Below are positions 1 through 13,500 of a stretch of DNA of 64,000 nucleotides, piece after piece. Both the position numbers and the translations under genes were made by a program. How positions within the stretch are numbered: the stretch's first letter is position 1; the number at the start of each line of letters is the position of its first letter. This DNA is from Cheilinus undulatus (taxonomy: Eukaryota > Chordata > Actinopteri > Labriformes > Labridae): positions 28,835,157 through 28,899,156 of the forward strand of contig NC_054875.1 of assembly GCF_018320785.1 (NCBI RefSeq). The letters are read 5' to 3'. The notes under the pieces were generated by a model. That model saw only the letters and a list, made by a program, of their open reading frames with translations, had not been told where the DNA came from and made no database searches.

Positions 1-261
1 TTTATGCTACAGTGAAGGTCATAAACTCTGCCTCCTCCATGTTTACAGATGTGACATGGATCAGAGTGTAACATGGTACTTCATGTCAAAATTTTCTCAA
101 ACCTGCGGGCTAGCACGATAGCAGAATAATTACCAGGTTAATTTATGTCAATGTTCATTTTTCTTAGAAGTTTTTTTTTTTAATAAATTAGCTGAAGCAA
201 AAAAGACAGACATACTGCCATGACTAGAGGTGCTTTCAATCAAAGTGCTGTACATAGATTA

Positions 262-483
262 ACAGTACCTATAAAAAGTATCCACCCTCTTGAATGTTTT
301 ACCTTTTTATTGATTTTATAAATCAATCATGGTCAACATTATTTGGCTAATTTGAAAAAAAAATCCTTAAAAAAACTCTTTAATGTCAGAGTTAAAACAG
401 ATTTCTACTATGTAGGGCCAATTATTGACCATGAATAATTTATAAAATCAACATAAGGGTAAAACATCTTTATATAAGCACTG
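262..483. mobile_element. non-autonomous Tc1-type MITE (family A)
   Basis: The two ends are inverted copies over about 70 bp. The left end reads CAGTACCTATAAAAAGTAT and the right end, reversed, reads CAGTGCTTATATAAAG; both continue into an ATTTTATAAAT...CATGGTCAA stretch. TA flanks both ends. No transposase remains. The same ends recur at 6190, 37800 and at 53712-54585. Confidence 0.75.
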
Positions 484-1179
484 TACACACAAATTTAAAC
501 AAGACAAGGTAAAAACCTAGTATATGGCTGACCACAAATATCTGGGATGCCTGTTGAAATGCCTGACAGGCAGAGTGATTTTTTCATTATTGTTATTTTT
601 TGTGAGCAAAATTTATTGTGGCAACTTAAATGTATAGCTACATGCTGTCCTCTCTCTCTCTGTCTCTCCTCTTAATAAAGCTCTTTTCTGTGTACATATG
701 AAACTCTACAGAGAAATGTGTCAGACTTCACTGAGGCACTGGAGATTAAATGTTTTTTTGGTAGATATAAGTCTTTAATGGTAGTAAGTTTATACTAACA
801 ATAAAACACTAACTGTTAATGAACGGTTTATTCTAAAATAAAATAAAAACTGCAGCAGGTTTCATGAACATTTGTAATTCTCCCCAGACAGGTGTGTAAG
901 GGACTTTATATGTGTAAAATTAAGCTGAATGTCTACTTTAGTTTTCCTATTGTTTTTTATATCCGTTAATTATCAATAAACAGCACATTTATCATATTCC
1001 CTGCAAATAAAGACGTGCTACATGTTTAAGTAGCGTTCTCTTTACAATGCAAATGCAGAGATTTTTACATTTATTTGTTCCCCATAAACATATAGTGTTA
1101 GGGAATATTTACCAAATATTTTTTAACATAGCGCACACCCCTGACTCACGCGAGCGACACAGACACACACAGCTGGAGC

Positions 1180-1202
1180 GCACACACACACACACACACA
1201 CA
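1180..1202. repeat. (CA)n microsatellite
   Basis: An uninterrupted run of about 11 CA dinucleotides in the plxnd1 intron. Confidence 0.9.
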
Positions 1203-1951
1203 GCACTGACGCTCTGGTCCTCCATGGTCAGAGAGGAGCTTTAAGAGGAGAAAGTTCTGCTTTTTATCCTTCATTATTCTGAAACTTTTTCCCTCAGCAG
1301 ACAGAAGCCTGAAGTCTACACTACCGACATGTTAGCGTGTGTTTCAGTGTAGGTTTGTGCAGGAGCATCGTGTTTGTGTGTGTCATTGTTATGCAGCATG
1401 AAAGCAGATGAGGATGAGAGGAGAGCAGCCGATGTGCTGCATAAATGACGCATGAACGGTCAAAGAGAAAGGGCTAATGGGTTCTCTGCATGAACTGCTT
1501 CCGCATTTGGCATTAGACCGCTCCCACACTTCCAGTCGGGAGAAGAGAAAGGCGTATGATGGCAAATTCGTTGCGGTTTACTCACTGTTTGCATGAGTTA
1601 CCTGAGCTGTCAATGACGAGTTAAATTTAGCTGAAAATGTACATTGCAGCACGCAGCAACGATGTCCAGAAGTGCTTTTAACTTGTTTTTGAAACATCAT
1701 TCTTCTCATTAGCAATGATGATAGAGTAAACACAAACAACAATCGAAACAAAAAAAACACAACGAAACGGACAAAATAAAGCAGTATAGGAGAGTTTAGA
1801 TTCTGTTTTGGCTTAGCACGTATCATTGGGCGGAAGTTGTGAATCAGTCTTATTTTCCACCGGAAATGCGCCACCCCCTGCCATGCATAGAGTCCATAGG
1901 AGAAAGAGTGACATTGTAAGGCTTATAAATTAGTGTCACTCACTCAGTCAG

Positions 1952-1985
1952 TTACTTACTTACTTACTTACTTGCTTACTTACTC
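1952..1985. repeat. (TTAC)n tetranucleotide repeat
   Basis: About eight tandem copies of TTAC with one interruption (TTGC). Confidence 0.9.
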
Positions 1986-2079
1986 AGACACAGACATTGC
2001 CACGTGTAGGGCTGACCTCAGCGGTCAGCCAAAAATGACAATAACATTTAACAATCTAAATAGCAGCAGCTTCCAGTGT

Positions 2080-2147
2080 GGGCCTTTGGGCAAGGTCCTT
2101 AATGTCAGGAGCACCTTTCCCAGATGTAAGTCTCTTTGGACAAAAGT
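2080..2147 (+). mobile_element. tail fragment of a teleost SINE-like repeat
   Basis: It contains TTTGGGCAAGGTCCTTAA and then TGTAAGTCTCTTTGGACAAA. These are close to the TGTAAGTCGCTTTGGATAAA tail shared by many fish tRNA-derived SINEs. The fragment is short, so the family is not assigned. Confidence 0.5.
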
Positions 2148-2347
2148 TCACCACACTATGAAATAATAACGTATAATTATGTAACATTACGACACATAAA
2201 GCAAATAATCGGAACTATTTCTTGAGTGAACCACTGGGCGGAGTGACACAGTGCAGCAGCCATGTCTGGAGTGTAGTTCCGGCTTTGCGTTTAGCTTTAA
2301 AACATCTCCGTCTCGTAATGTTACATGATTATTTCATAGCATGGTGA
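2146..2347. repeat. palindromic (inverted-repeat) element, ~200 bp
   Basis: Left arm 2146-2195 and right arm 2310-2347 are inverted copies. Both read TTCACCA(C/T)..CTATGAAATAAT and ATGTAACATTACGA; the left arm has a small extra insert. The spacer is about 115 bp and encodes nothing evident. A fold-back MITE is the simplest reading. Confidence 0.6.
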
Positions 2348-3980
2348 ATGTGCAGGTCACAACTTATCCACGAGAGCGTTCTGAAGTTGTTGGATTGTGT
2401 ATTTGATGAGTTTGATGAGGGAAAGCCGGAATACCGTCTGCTTACATTGAGTTGGCACAGCAGGTCTGAACTCGGCAGCGACAATCTAAAAATAGCTTGC
2501 ACCGACAGCTGAAGGTAACGAACCTATTACTAAGACTATAGGAATTATGGCAATGGGCGAAGTTGCCAATATGTTGAAGTATCGCTTTAAACGCCACTGA
2601 GCATACCTGTCGAATGTTTTTTGTGTTGGTGTACGGAACGAAAAATCCTGCTCCCAACTGTCTTTGACTGACATTTGGGACACTAACAGACGTCTCCCCT
2701 GGGGGCACAGAGCACAAGTAGGCACACAGGATCACAGGTCAGTTAAAGTGCATAGCCATTTACGCTTCTTTAAATCAGCAGCAGCACCTTAAAGTCTACT
2801 CTAACCTTACAATAATAATGTTCATATTTATTCACTCTGGTCAGAACACAAGCTGCTGCACTCTGTACCATCTGCAGACTTAGAGAGCTCTTCTTTGGCA
2901 AACCTGACATCATAATAATCCAGTCGAGATTTAACATGAACAAGAAACCCAGATAAATGATAGGCTTGGTCTAATTGTGGCAATATTTCTCTGATGAATA
3001 AAGGCGATTCTAGTCACCTCCAGTATATGAAAACCAAACAAAGTGTCAATCAAAAAGCACACCAAGATTATTTACTCTGTCACTGGAATAAATAGCACAG
3101 TCATCAGAAACAAAGTTAAATGATCATACAGATGACTCAGTCTGGTCTGTCTTAGCTGAGTTTGTTGGCAATAAATTTGTTGATAGCCACTTCCTGACAG
3201 CAGCCAGACATGCCTCAAGTTTAACTATATTATACCCAACACTTAAGATAACTGGCATGTATAACTGTAAATCATCTGCATAACAATGAAGGCTCAGATG
3301 AAGGCTACAGCTGACCCAGTGGTGCCAAAAATCTGAGTGTTAGCTCCAGAATCACACAATATTCTGTCCTGCTGTTGGTTGTATCAATCTCAGGTGTTTT
3401 AGCCCTCTTCTGGCCCTAGCACAATAAGTCAGTGCCTGATGTGGGGCTATTTTGACTTTTACTTTTATAAAAACAGAAAGAAACAGACCCATTTTTTACA
3501 CATCAACATATAGTCAATGCTGTAAACTATTACTAAATTGTTTAATTACAAATAGTCTCCAACTTTCTTTATCTTACTGTGATTAATCTCCCCTTTTTGT
3601 AGCATTTTGAAATTCTCCTCTTTGTATTTAAAAGTTTTTGTTTCATTGAGGATATTTCTTTAATGACGTAATCAAAGTGTAACTGACTTCCTGTTATGGT
3701 ACAGACCAATTGTTTTAGAGGAAAATAAGGAACTTTTTGGGGATTAAGAGTATGACATGAACTAAACCACAGAAGTTATGGATTGAAAAGAAAATAAGGG
3801 AACACTAAAAAGTGAAATGCTGAATATGATCACAAGATATTTCAACTTTAATGCTGACAGCCCAAGTTTAAACTTCCTAAAATAAAGTAAAAAAGTCCTT
3901 TAAAAGCATTCTTGTATTTATTGTTCAACTAAGGTGTTGCAATTCATTACTCTAAACACAAAACCAGAGTAGGAGCATGG

Positions 3981-4050
3981 GCAGGTTTAGCTTAGTTGGT
4001 AGAGCTGAAGCCCATAATTGGAGACTGCAGTGGTCACAGCTTTCTTGTTG
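3981..4050 (+). mobile_element. tRNA-derived SINE fragment
   Basis: TAGCTTAGTTGGTAGAGC matches a Pol III A box in tRNA D-arm context. It is followed by CCCATAATTGGAGACTGCAG, resembling the SINE head CCCATAATCGGAAGGTTGCA common in fishes. There is no intact tRNA fold or B box, so this is not a functional tRNA gene. Confidence 0.5.
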
Positions 4051-4586
4051 ATCTTTGTGTTGTTTGGTGCTTCTCTTTTCCCACTATGGGCCACCCATAT
4101 TTATGGTCTATCTTCAGCTCTCCTATCCAACAAAGGCAAAAGACCCCAAAAAGAATCTTATTTCTTGTTTTTAAAAGTGGTTGACCAGCTGAATAAACAA
4201 TCACTCATTTGTCAGTTTAGCATGTTTTGGTCCTGATGTCCTCAAAGTTGCCAGTCATTGTGGGGAATAGGAGAAAAACTGAGGTAAGACCACATCCCTG
4301 TCCCAGTTCAGAGTCAGAGCTCCCTGACTGATGTGGCCCCTTCCTCCTGGATTAAAGGGGCTTTGTCAGGGAAATCCCCTGCACCTCTGGACTTACTCAC
4401 CCGGACGCTCCCTGCATTAGATCAGGTCTTTTTTTGAGACTGTAGTCACAGGTGCTGGGATCTGTTTTTGCGTCTGCTATGCAGTTATTTTTAAGTCTAA
4501 TCGACCTCATGCTGGCAGAACCTGTTTAGAAGAGCATGTTTCTGCTCATCCGTCTCTCCTGCTAATCTATTTTTCTCGCCCTCCAG

Positions 4587-7500
4587 ATGCAGCCTGGCGT
4601 CTCTGCTCACCATCGCCCTCCATGGTAAGCTGGAGTACTACACCAGCATCATGAAAGATCTGCTTGTAGACCTGATCGATGCTTCAGCCTCAAAGAACCC
4701 TAAACTGATGCTGCGCCGCACTGAGTCTGTTGTTGAGAAAATGCTGACCAACTGGATGTCCATCTGCATGTACAGCTACCTCAAGGTGAAGAAAGAGATA
4801 ACTTAAGAGCAGAATGATGCAGCAGTTTTTGATTAAAAAGAATTGCCAGAACGCTAATGTCTCATTTGTCTCATTCTTCAGGAAACAGTGGGTGAGCCTT
4901 TCTTCCTGCTGCTGTGTGCGATCAAGCAGCAGATCAACAAGGGCTCCATAGACGCCATTACAGGGAAGGCTCGCTACACCCTTAATGAGGAGTGGCTGCT
5001 CCGCGAGAATGTGGAGGCTAAGCCGCAGGTCGGATAACGCACCCAGTTTCGGTTCATCTTTCACTTCCTCAGGGGAAGTTGTGCAGAATTACAAAACTTT
5101 TACAATTTCACAAAGTATAACATTTATTGATTTTTTTATTTTTTGCAGAACATCAATGTGTCCTTCCAGGGCTGTGGCATGGACTCTCTGTCGGTCAGGG
5201 TCATGAATACAGACACAATCTGCCAGGTGAAGGAAAAAATCATAGAGGCCTTTTATAAAAACTTGCCATTCTCCCAGTGGCCCCGAGCAGAGGATGTAGA
5301 CCTGGGTAAGAGCACATCTTCTTCTGATTATTTTCATCCTCTCCCCTTTCCCACCCCTATGAGATATAGTAATCTCCTTTGCTTGCAAAAGGTCAATTCC
5401 TCTCATGAAGCCCAACTAACCTGAGGCTGCAATATAATAAATGACAGAATGCATCGAGGAGAGTGTACAGTCATAATCACAAAGAGTTATTGCTTTCAAA
5501 AGCTGTGCAGCCTGCAGAGCTGATTTGATTAATGGCCCGAGAATATTTCCACAGGTCGTGACACAGAGATTTAGAGCACGACTGCTCTCTGTCTCGCATA
5601 TTCTTTTCCAAATTTAGGATGAAATTGTCTAATATCTTCCTCCCCCCTTCTGCCATCTCTTCTTTCTCCTCCAGAGTGGTTCGACTCCGGCAGCAACAGC
5701 AAGCTTCTGCAGGACCTGGATAACTCCTCTGTGATGGAGGACGGCAGGAAGAAGCTCAACACAGTCTTCCATTACCAGGTGTGCATGTGCATGTATGTGT
5801 GAATCTGCTGTGGTGGGTGTTGTCACGGTGCACCTGCGTCTCTCTGATATTGTAACAGCTACAGCGGGGGTGTTGAAGGTGAGAAGTCCTTATAAATGGT
5901 GTCACTGGCTGTCCATGGGTGTGAGGACGCTCGCTGTTTCTATGTGGCTGCACACAGTTAGTCTCCGGTGTTTCTGCTCACGTTTGTCTGCTGCTGTGTG
6001 ATGCCTCTTTTTGTCATCAGGTCATTTGCTGCTGCAGAGCAGCTGATTTTGTGCAGTTTTATTGTTCAGATTCTGCATTCATGTTAGTGCAGATATTGAT
6101 CCACTTAAAACCTTAAAAGTGGTGTGGATAATCCAAAAACTTGAACTAAATAAAAACAATAATCTACTTGTTTAGTAAGAGCACTTATATAGTGCCTTTA
6201 AAAAGTATTCACCCCCTTGGATGTTTTACCTTTAGGATTTTATAAATCAATCATGGTCCATATTTTTTTTGACAAAGTAAAAATAGATTTCTAAATTAAA
6301 CAAAAATATGTTATGTAAAATAAGTGACTGCATAAATATTTACTCTTCAAAGTGGCTGACCTAATTTAGCAGAGGTCCAGCCAGCTGATGCTTGAAGTCT
6401 CACAGTTTGTGAAATGGGGATCAAGTGTGTCTCAAATGATTGTTGTATAAAGACACATGTGTTTGGAGTATTCAGTCACAGGTTAATTAGTATTCCTGGC
6501 TACCATTACACCATGAAGACAAAAGAACATTCCAAGCAGCTCAGAGAAAATGTTAAAAGAGAGGCAATATTATGTATTCACATGCTCTGATCTAAAATAT
6601 AATAATAATGGATTTTTTTGTTTAGACATTTTTGGGTGCTTTAATTGGTTGGACAGTAAATAAGAGTAGAGTGTCAGAGAGACAGAGTAGGAAATGAAAT
6701 AAAGGATGTAAGCAGCAGGTTGTGTCTGAACTCAGATCACCTGCTTAAAAGACTACAGCAGGGTTCCCCAATTTCCCAGCAGGTCCAAAATATTTCAAGG
6801 ACAGAAAGCCAAGGGCCAGACATTGAATTTGTTTTTTTTTTTTTGTTTTTGTTTTTGTTTGTTTTTTTTGATTTGCTATTTTATATATATATATATATAT
6901 ATGTATACAGTTTTTAACAAATTTATTTGACCACCACCCAGAGTAAGGTTTATGCCACAGCTGCCCTAAATTAACAGCATTGCATAGACATAGGTTGTAA
7001 AAAATGTAATTGAAGACCCCTGCTTTAAAGAATGCTTAAAAATCATGTTAATATGGCATCATCATAAAAATGATACCTGTGGTGAAAGGGTTACAAACAA
7101 TTATAATAACATCACATTTAAACTTATACAGTGCTCAAAAAAGCTTCAACTGTATCCCACAGTCCCTCTCAGCTCTGATCAAGATACATTAATTTAGCAG
7201 CAGGTGGTTTCATCCCAGTTAAGTCAATAAACTTCTAACCAACTGCTCAAGAGTTTGTATTTTCCAATTCGAAACAACTTCTCATTTGGCCATCCAGTGT
7301 TACAAATGTAATTCGAGCAATAGATAACCCATTTTTTATCTCACTGTAAAGTGATTTTTGGAATAAAACCTGAATATCTCAGTGAGAATCTGTGAAATTT
7401 TAAGTGTGTTGTGTAAAGGCTCCATGATTTTTTTCTCTAATATAGCATCTTGTCAAATTGAAAGTAGCATCCTCATACCATACTTTATGAAAACACCCAA

Positions 7501-10500
7501 AATGCTTGATTATAAAGATATTGTGCATTTAACGCTCCTGTAAGGAGTTTGTAACGGTTTTCTATGATATATTTTTAATGCCTAAAGCCACTGCTCAGGG
7601 TGGGTAAGAGCACTACATTATTTTATTTTTAGAGTTGTTCACAATAACTGATATATTTACTGTTTAAGAAAGATAAGATGGGCATTTTTTGTTAGAGAAC
7701 ACCGCTTTCACATATAAAAAGATAAGACATACTGCTTTAACCACAGATGTCACAAAAACGCCACAAACTGCAAGTTCCTCATAGAGGCTTTAACAAGTTA
7801 TAAAGGAAAAGGGCAGCTCTCACACTAACACAATGCTTTGTTGATTTTGAAGTCGATCTATAAGGTGTCTTAATCAGGTTATAGTAACATTAAAGTAACA
7901 GGCATTATTTGATGACCACCATTTTTAATGGTGTTTTGTTTGTAGGCACATACTGTACTGTACAGAACTTTTGGACATGTTTGTGCCAAAAACTGAGGCT
8001 GAAGTAAGGCGTAGATGTGACAAGTAAGACACTTGAGTGTGCCGGCTGGCAGAAAGGAGGATTGACACAATCCCAGCTTTGGATGTCCTTACATGTTACC
8101 AGAAGCATGGGAAAATAATCTCTTAAAATAAAGTACTCACCTTTAGGGCAGAGTAAGGGATGGATGTGGTGAGTAAGCATGGCCTAGGGTACTGTCTGGG
8201 TGGGTAGTAGGGTTGAAACTAGCCTCTGATCATACAATAGAAACCCCAAGGGTCTTAAAACCACTGGCAGTGTGTGAGCGTACCACCAGAGGGGAAAAGA
8301 CCCAAGCAAAAGAGGTACCATCGAGCTTGACCTTGGCTGCTGAGTGGTACACATGTTTTGACGAGTGTTGAGCTTATGATAAATCCTTAGCACCCTACAT
8401 GCGTAAAACTTATACACCTGACTGTATATTATAACAAAAACATGACTGAAAGTAAATAAAGTAAAGATTTCTTTTTAAATTCTAGAAAGCAAAAATTCTA
8501 GTGTCATATATCATTAGTATCATATATTACTATGAACATATTTATTGCAAATACAACATTTTTTAACCTTTTCCTTTGGATTTGATTAAAGTCTTTATTT
8601 GAAACATCTAAGACTAGATGACGGATAGATTAAAGAAAGCAATAAACAAAGCAAAGATAATGCCAAAATGAATACTGATTAATGTGTGAGGAGTTGAAAG
8701 AAGTACAAACGTATCAAATCTTACTGCCTTTCCATAAATCATTGATTGATAACTGTCCAGTGTCCTTATTTACATAAACCCATTTGTTAATTAACTTTAT
8801 AAACTTGTGTTGATATTATATACCATGTTACAGATTGTTTTTGCGTGTAAGAAATGACCTTCCCTTCTGTATATTTAGCTATGATACATGTGAAGTGAAA
8901 CCAAAACACTGCTTCGTCTGGTATGCCATTAGGAAGGTGTAAATGTGTGTTTGCTTACGTCTGCATTCGTTTGTGCGTGACCAAACAGAGGTTCAGTGAC
9001 CCTCGTCTGTTAACCCTTTACCTGTACTTGTTAAGTGCTCTGTTTAGTTTTTGCTTGACCGTTGGGACAGAGCTGTGAACGCAGCGAGCTGCAGCGTGTA
9101 CTAACAGTCTGGGTTCAATGGCAAGGCTGTTCAATCCATTTCACCACAGGTTGACTTTAATGAGCCCAGCCAGGCTCCTGCAGAGTCACCACCACTCTAC
9201 ACTGACACACTCGTATACACCTCTCAACACCACTCTCCCCTCGAGGGCATGCTTAATGATGCTGTTCTGGTGCACCCCAGCTCACCCCTGACCCTGTGCC
9301 CTCTGTCCTCTCTCACCCAACCCCCCTCCCCCTTCTCTTCTCTCCCTTCACAGATCCCAGAGGGGGCATCGCTGGCTATGAGCATGAAAGACAAGAAAGA
9401 GAACACCCTGGGGAGAGGTACGCCACCTTTAAACACACCACTCCCCCTGTCGCTTTGTCACACATACTCACCCACACTTGGATAAATATGCTCACTCTCT
9501 CCATCACAGGAAATGGCACATGCTTAGTTGATCACGAGAACATGATACGCTCGTGTAAACATGCATGAAACCACACACCCTCCTGCCCCCCAAAGGACCC
9601 AGCAGACATCCAAACAGCTTATAAATCCAAACACTTTAACAAGCATGTCTTGCTGGAGTTATACTCCCGCCTCATTCAAAGCTTTTTCTGCGTTATAGAT
9701 GTACTCCATTAGCAAATGTGGGCCCATTGTCGAGCCTCAACCGGGAATATAACACTAGATCCGCCTGTTGACAGACGAGTTTACATGCAGCCTTTAATGG
9801 GCTTGTCTGTTGGTTGTCTGTGGTCCACCTTACATAATCAGTACCAGACCAGAGCACAGGCTCTGTCTATCAAAGCCTCCCCTCTCATTCAAACTGGGCC
9901 AGAAATAGGCTTATGTGGACTCAACCTGGCCCTTTCTTCAAAGCACTCAGGGAGTGTTATGAGCCTGTAGTGCTCCCTAGCTAATATAAAACACTGTCCT
10001 GCCTGCCTGTGATCAGTGGTGAGGGTCTGGAGCGAGGCCCGTTGGGCAGGAGCATCTCTGGCAGAGAAGCCTGTAATGAGAGTACACTCACTATATTGTT
10101 GTGTGTGTGTGTGGCTGCCAAATGCCTGCTTTTGTTTTGCTGCTGTGTGTGTTTGTGTACAACAATCTACTATATTTGTTTGTGTCTGCTTTCAGTTTAG
10201 GTTTGGACATGCAACTGCGTGTATTCATACGTGTCATGCATGTGTATGAGAGAGTGTTTGTGTTTCGATCTATATATAAACCAGGACGGTTTTAATGCTC
10301 TTTTCCAGCGCTGGCCGAGCATTACCATCTCATTACACCGGCTCCAGAACCAATCACAGACTCCATGTGTCTGTCTCCGCTAATCTCTCTCTTTTCTTTT
10401 TTGCCTTCACTCGTAATCTTTCTCTTTCATTCTCTCAGACAGCTCCCCTCCCCTACCTGCCCACCGTCCACCTTAATCACTTTCTTCTCTCGCATGTACT

Positions 10501-13500
10501 CTATCTCCCCTGCTCTCCTGTCAATCTCCCTTCTTTTCCTCCCTCCTATCTGTCACACTCCTCCGTGCTCCTTCCTCCTGTCTCCTCTTATTTTTTCAGG
10601 TCTCCACCTTTGCTGATTGCGCATTGTTTCACACATGTGTTTCTTTTTTTGTCCCCGCAGTTAAAGATCTGGATACGGAGAAGTATGTACACTTGGTAAG
10701 TTCTCCACAAAGGTAATCAGAATGCTCCTTTAAAGTGAGTTTATTTCCAGAGCATTTCCAGGCCTGGGGACGGAGAGAAAGTGGGTGAATGGAGGTGAAA
10801 AGGAAAGCTGCTGAGAGGACATGACAGCGCTAATGCTGCTTAAGCTCTTTTATAAACGTCAGCCAAGATATGGGACCTTTGACTTTACAATAATGAGTTC
10901 TTCAGAACGCAATTTGCCGGGTGAATAGTTAGTTTTGCAGGACAGTTCTGTGTAGCCCCCTTTTTTTGACACACGTAGGTGAATTTTGACTGCTTCTTTC
11001 TTCTCCCTACCCTTATTTAGACCTGTGCGAGCAAGTCAGAAACATGATCTTACACACAGCAACCACAGAAAAGCATAAAAATTTCCCAATTCCCATTGCT
11101 TCCCTATTTCTGCAGATGATTCAGTGCTTCAAAATACCCCGATGTGGTTTCAGGATCATGTGCATAATGCAAGAAACAGAAAAATTCCCCTTTGACAAGT
11201 GAGAGATCCCAGACAGAAGAGCATTCATTTAGGTGATCATGAGGGGTTTATTATTCAACTTGTGGGCTGTATGTTGATCTTCGGTCTCTGCTTCTCCAGG
11301 TCCTACCTCATGATGAGCTAATGGAGACCAAGAGGTCACACCGGCAGAGTCACCGCAAGAAAGTCCTGCCTGAAATCTACCTTACACGCCTTCTGTCTAC
11401 AAAGGTCTGTGCCTAGAAAAACAAATCTCACCACAAAGAGATTTAAGTTACAGGTCGATATTAAAGTCGTCTTCTTGTTTTTGTGGCCCATATTAGCCTC
11501 TGAGGCCGTAGAGTAATTCCCACATCCCATGAAGCCATGTCTCTGCGTATGTATGAGCCGCCTTTTTTCTCCCTCCTCCACAGGGAACTCTTCAGAAGTT
11601 CTTGGATGACCTCTTTCAAGCCATCCTCAGCATCCCTCCGGACCGCCCCCCTCTGGCTGTCAAATATTTCTTTGACTTCTTGGAGGAGCAGGCTGACAAA
11701 CGGGGCATCACAGACCCAGACACGCTGCACATCTGGAAAACCAACAGGTACACAACTTAAAACCCTGTGATTAAATTCCCATTTGGTCGTTTCACTGTAC
11801 AGTTGCAAGGTTTTTTAAAAGCTTCTCTTCCCCTTTTCCCCTGTGCAGTTTACCTCTGCGTTTCTGGGTGAACATCCTGAAGAATCCTCAGTTTGTGTTT
11901 GACATTGATAAGACGGATCACATGGATGCCTGTCTGTCTGTGATTGCCCAGGCCTTCATTGACGCCTGCTCTGTTTCTGACCTGCAGCTCGGCAAGGTGA
12001 GATTATCTTTTTATCTATCAGTTCCAGGAGCTTTGAAATCCTCACAATGTAGGGTCCCCTTAAGGACTTTACTTTTTTAAATTAATGATGGTTCATCCGC
12101 CACATTGAAATCAGTCCCTGTTTGTTAGGCACCTGTTATTTTGCAGTAATTAAAAGATTATTTTGATACTTTATCCAATTATTGATCCTGTTGATTATCG
12201 GGCAAGAGGCAGGGTTTAGAAAGCATCTTTTTTCAACTATTTTTAGATAGATTCATCACTTTTATCACAGGGTACAAAAGAAATGTGATAAAATAACATG
12301 GCAATTGCCATTGCCATGACTCATGTGACACTATTAAGACATTGCTGATGCTAAATTTTACTTTTACAATTTGACCCACTTCTTAACAATTCCATGTCTT
12401 CTTGGTGGCATTTCTGAAGTTAGAGAGGGTTTTTCTGTTATGTATCATACCGTATCAAAGCTTATTAAATCCAATTAAATGCTGCTGTATATCATATTGA
12501 ATCATATTTAATCAATGCTATTATGCCCCATTGAGTCAAGGTTTTTATCACATCGAATCATATGTATGGTATCATTTATTTTCATTTTTATGAAAGCTTT
12601 ATTTGACAGAGTACACCTTTAGGATTGAAAAGTGTTTTTCTAGGGAGACCTGACCAAGACAGCACAGCAAAGTGAATCCTAATATAGTGTCATATTCTGT
12701 CTTATAGAACCATATCGTATCACATCATACCACATGGTGTTGCATGTTGTATCATATCATATCATATGGTATCGTTTTATCATATCATATCAAATCATAA
12801 TGTGTCCTATTGGATCATATTGTATAGTATCTTTTCATATCATATCTTATAGTATTAAATCTTTTATCATATAAATTGGTATCATATCATATCGTAAACT
12901 AACTTATCTTATCCTTTCCTACGCTATCATACTGCATGGTATTTATTGTATCTTATCATATTTTATCATTAGTATTGTAGCACTTAGTATCATATTCTAC
13001 CATGATATATCATATAGTCATGTATGTTGTTGTAATCCTAGTATCATATCATTTATTGTGCAATAATATACTATATCTTTTATTGATATATTATTTATCT
13101 TTTATTTGACCAAGTAGTCCCTTGAGACAGCTGACCAAAGTGAATCCTACTATTGAATTGTTTAATCTTAAATCGTATTGTTTCTTGTCATATAGTATCA
13201 TATTGTACCGTATCATACCGTTGTATCCTACCGTATCATATCAAATCAAATCGTACTGTATAAAATCATACTTTATTGTAATATGTTGCAACGCACATCT
13301 TGTTTTGTTGTATCATTTTGTGTAATATATTAGATCGTAACGTATCTCGCATATCAAATCAAATCAAATTGTATTGTATTATATTATATTACACCGCATA
13401 GTATTGTACCATATAGTGTAGCACCTTATAATACTGTATTTCATTTTATCATATCATTTGTATCATATCCTACCCTATTTTTTACTGTATCGTATAATTA

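Larger units (their letters stand above)
1..4586 (+). other. plxnd1 intron reaching the left edge; no exon recognised
   Basis: No plexin coding sequence is recognisable before the acceptor at 4586. The stretch holds a Tc1-type MITE (262-483), a CA repeat (1180-1202), a TTAC repeat (1952-1985), SINE-tail-like sequence (2080-2147), a palindromic element (2146-2347) and a tRNA-like SINE fragment near 3981-4050. About 1130-1260 is locally GC- and CpG-richer than its surroundings and could be regulatory, but nothing in it is diagnostic. Confidence 0.6.
5779..9353 (+). other. plxnd1 intron, 3.6 kb, repeat-bearing
   Basis: It lies between the exons ending HYQ and starting IPEGA. It holds a 5' fragment of Tc1 family A (6190-6575), a T-rich/(TA)n tract (6830-6905), a hAT-like element (6759-7022) and a family-D inverted-repeat element (7528-7793). 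The remainder is AT-rich sequence in which I see nothing. Confidence 0.7.

Noticed and set aside
3981-4050. A functional tRNA gene
   Set aside because: Only an A-box-like D arm is present; there is no cloverleaf, no B box and no acceptor stem. Read as a SINE relic.
10295-10699. 134-codon ORF overlapping a plxnd1 microexon
   Set aside because: It is a pyrimidine-rich intron read through into the exon in the wrong frame.
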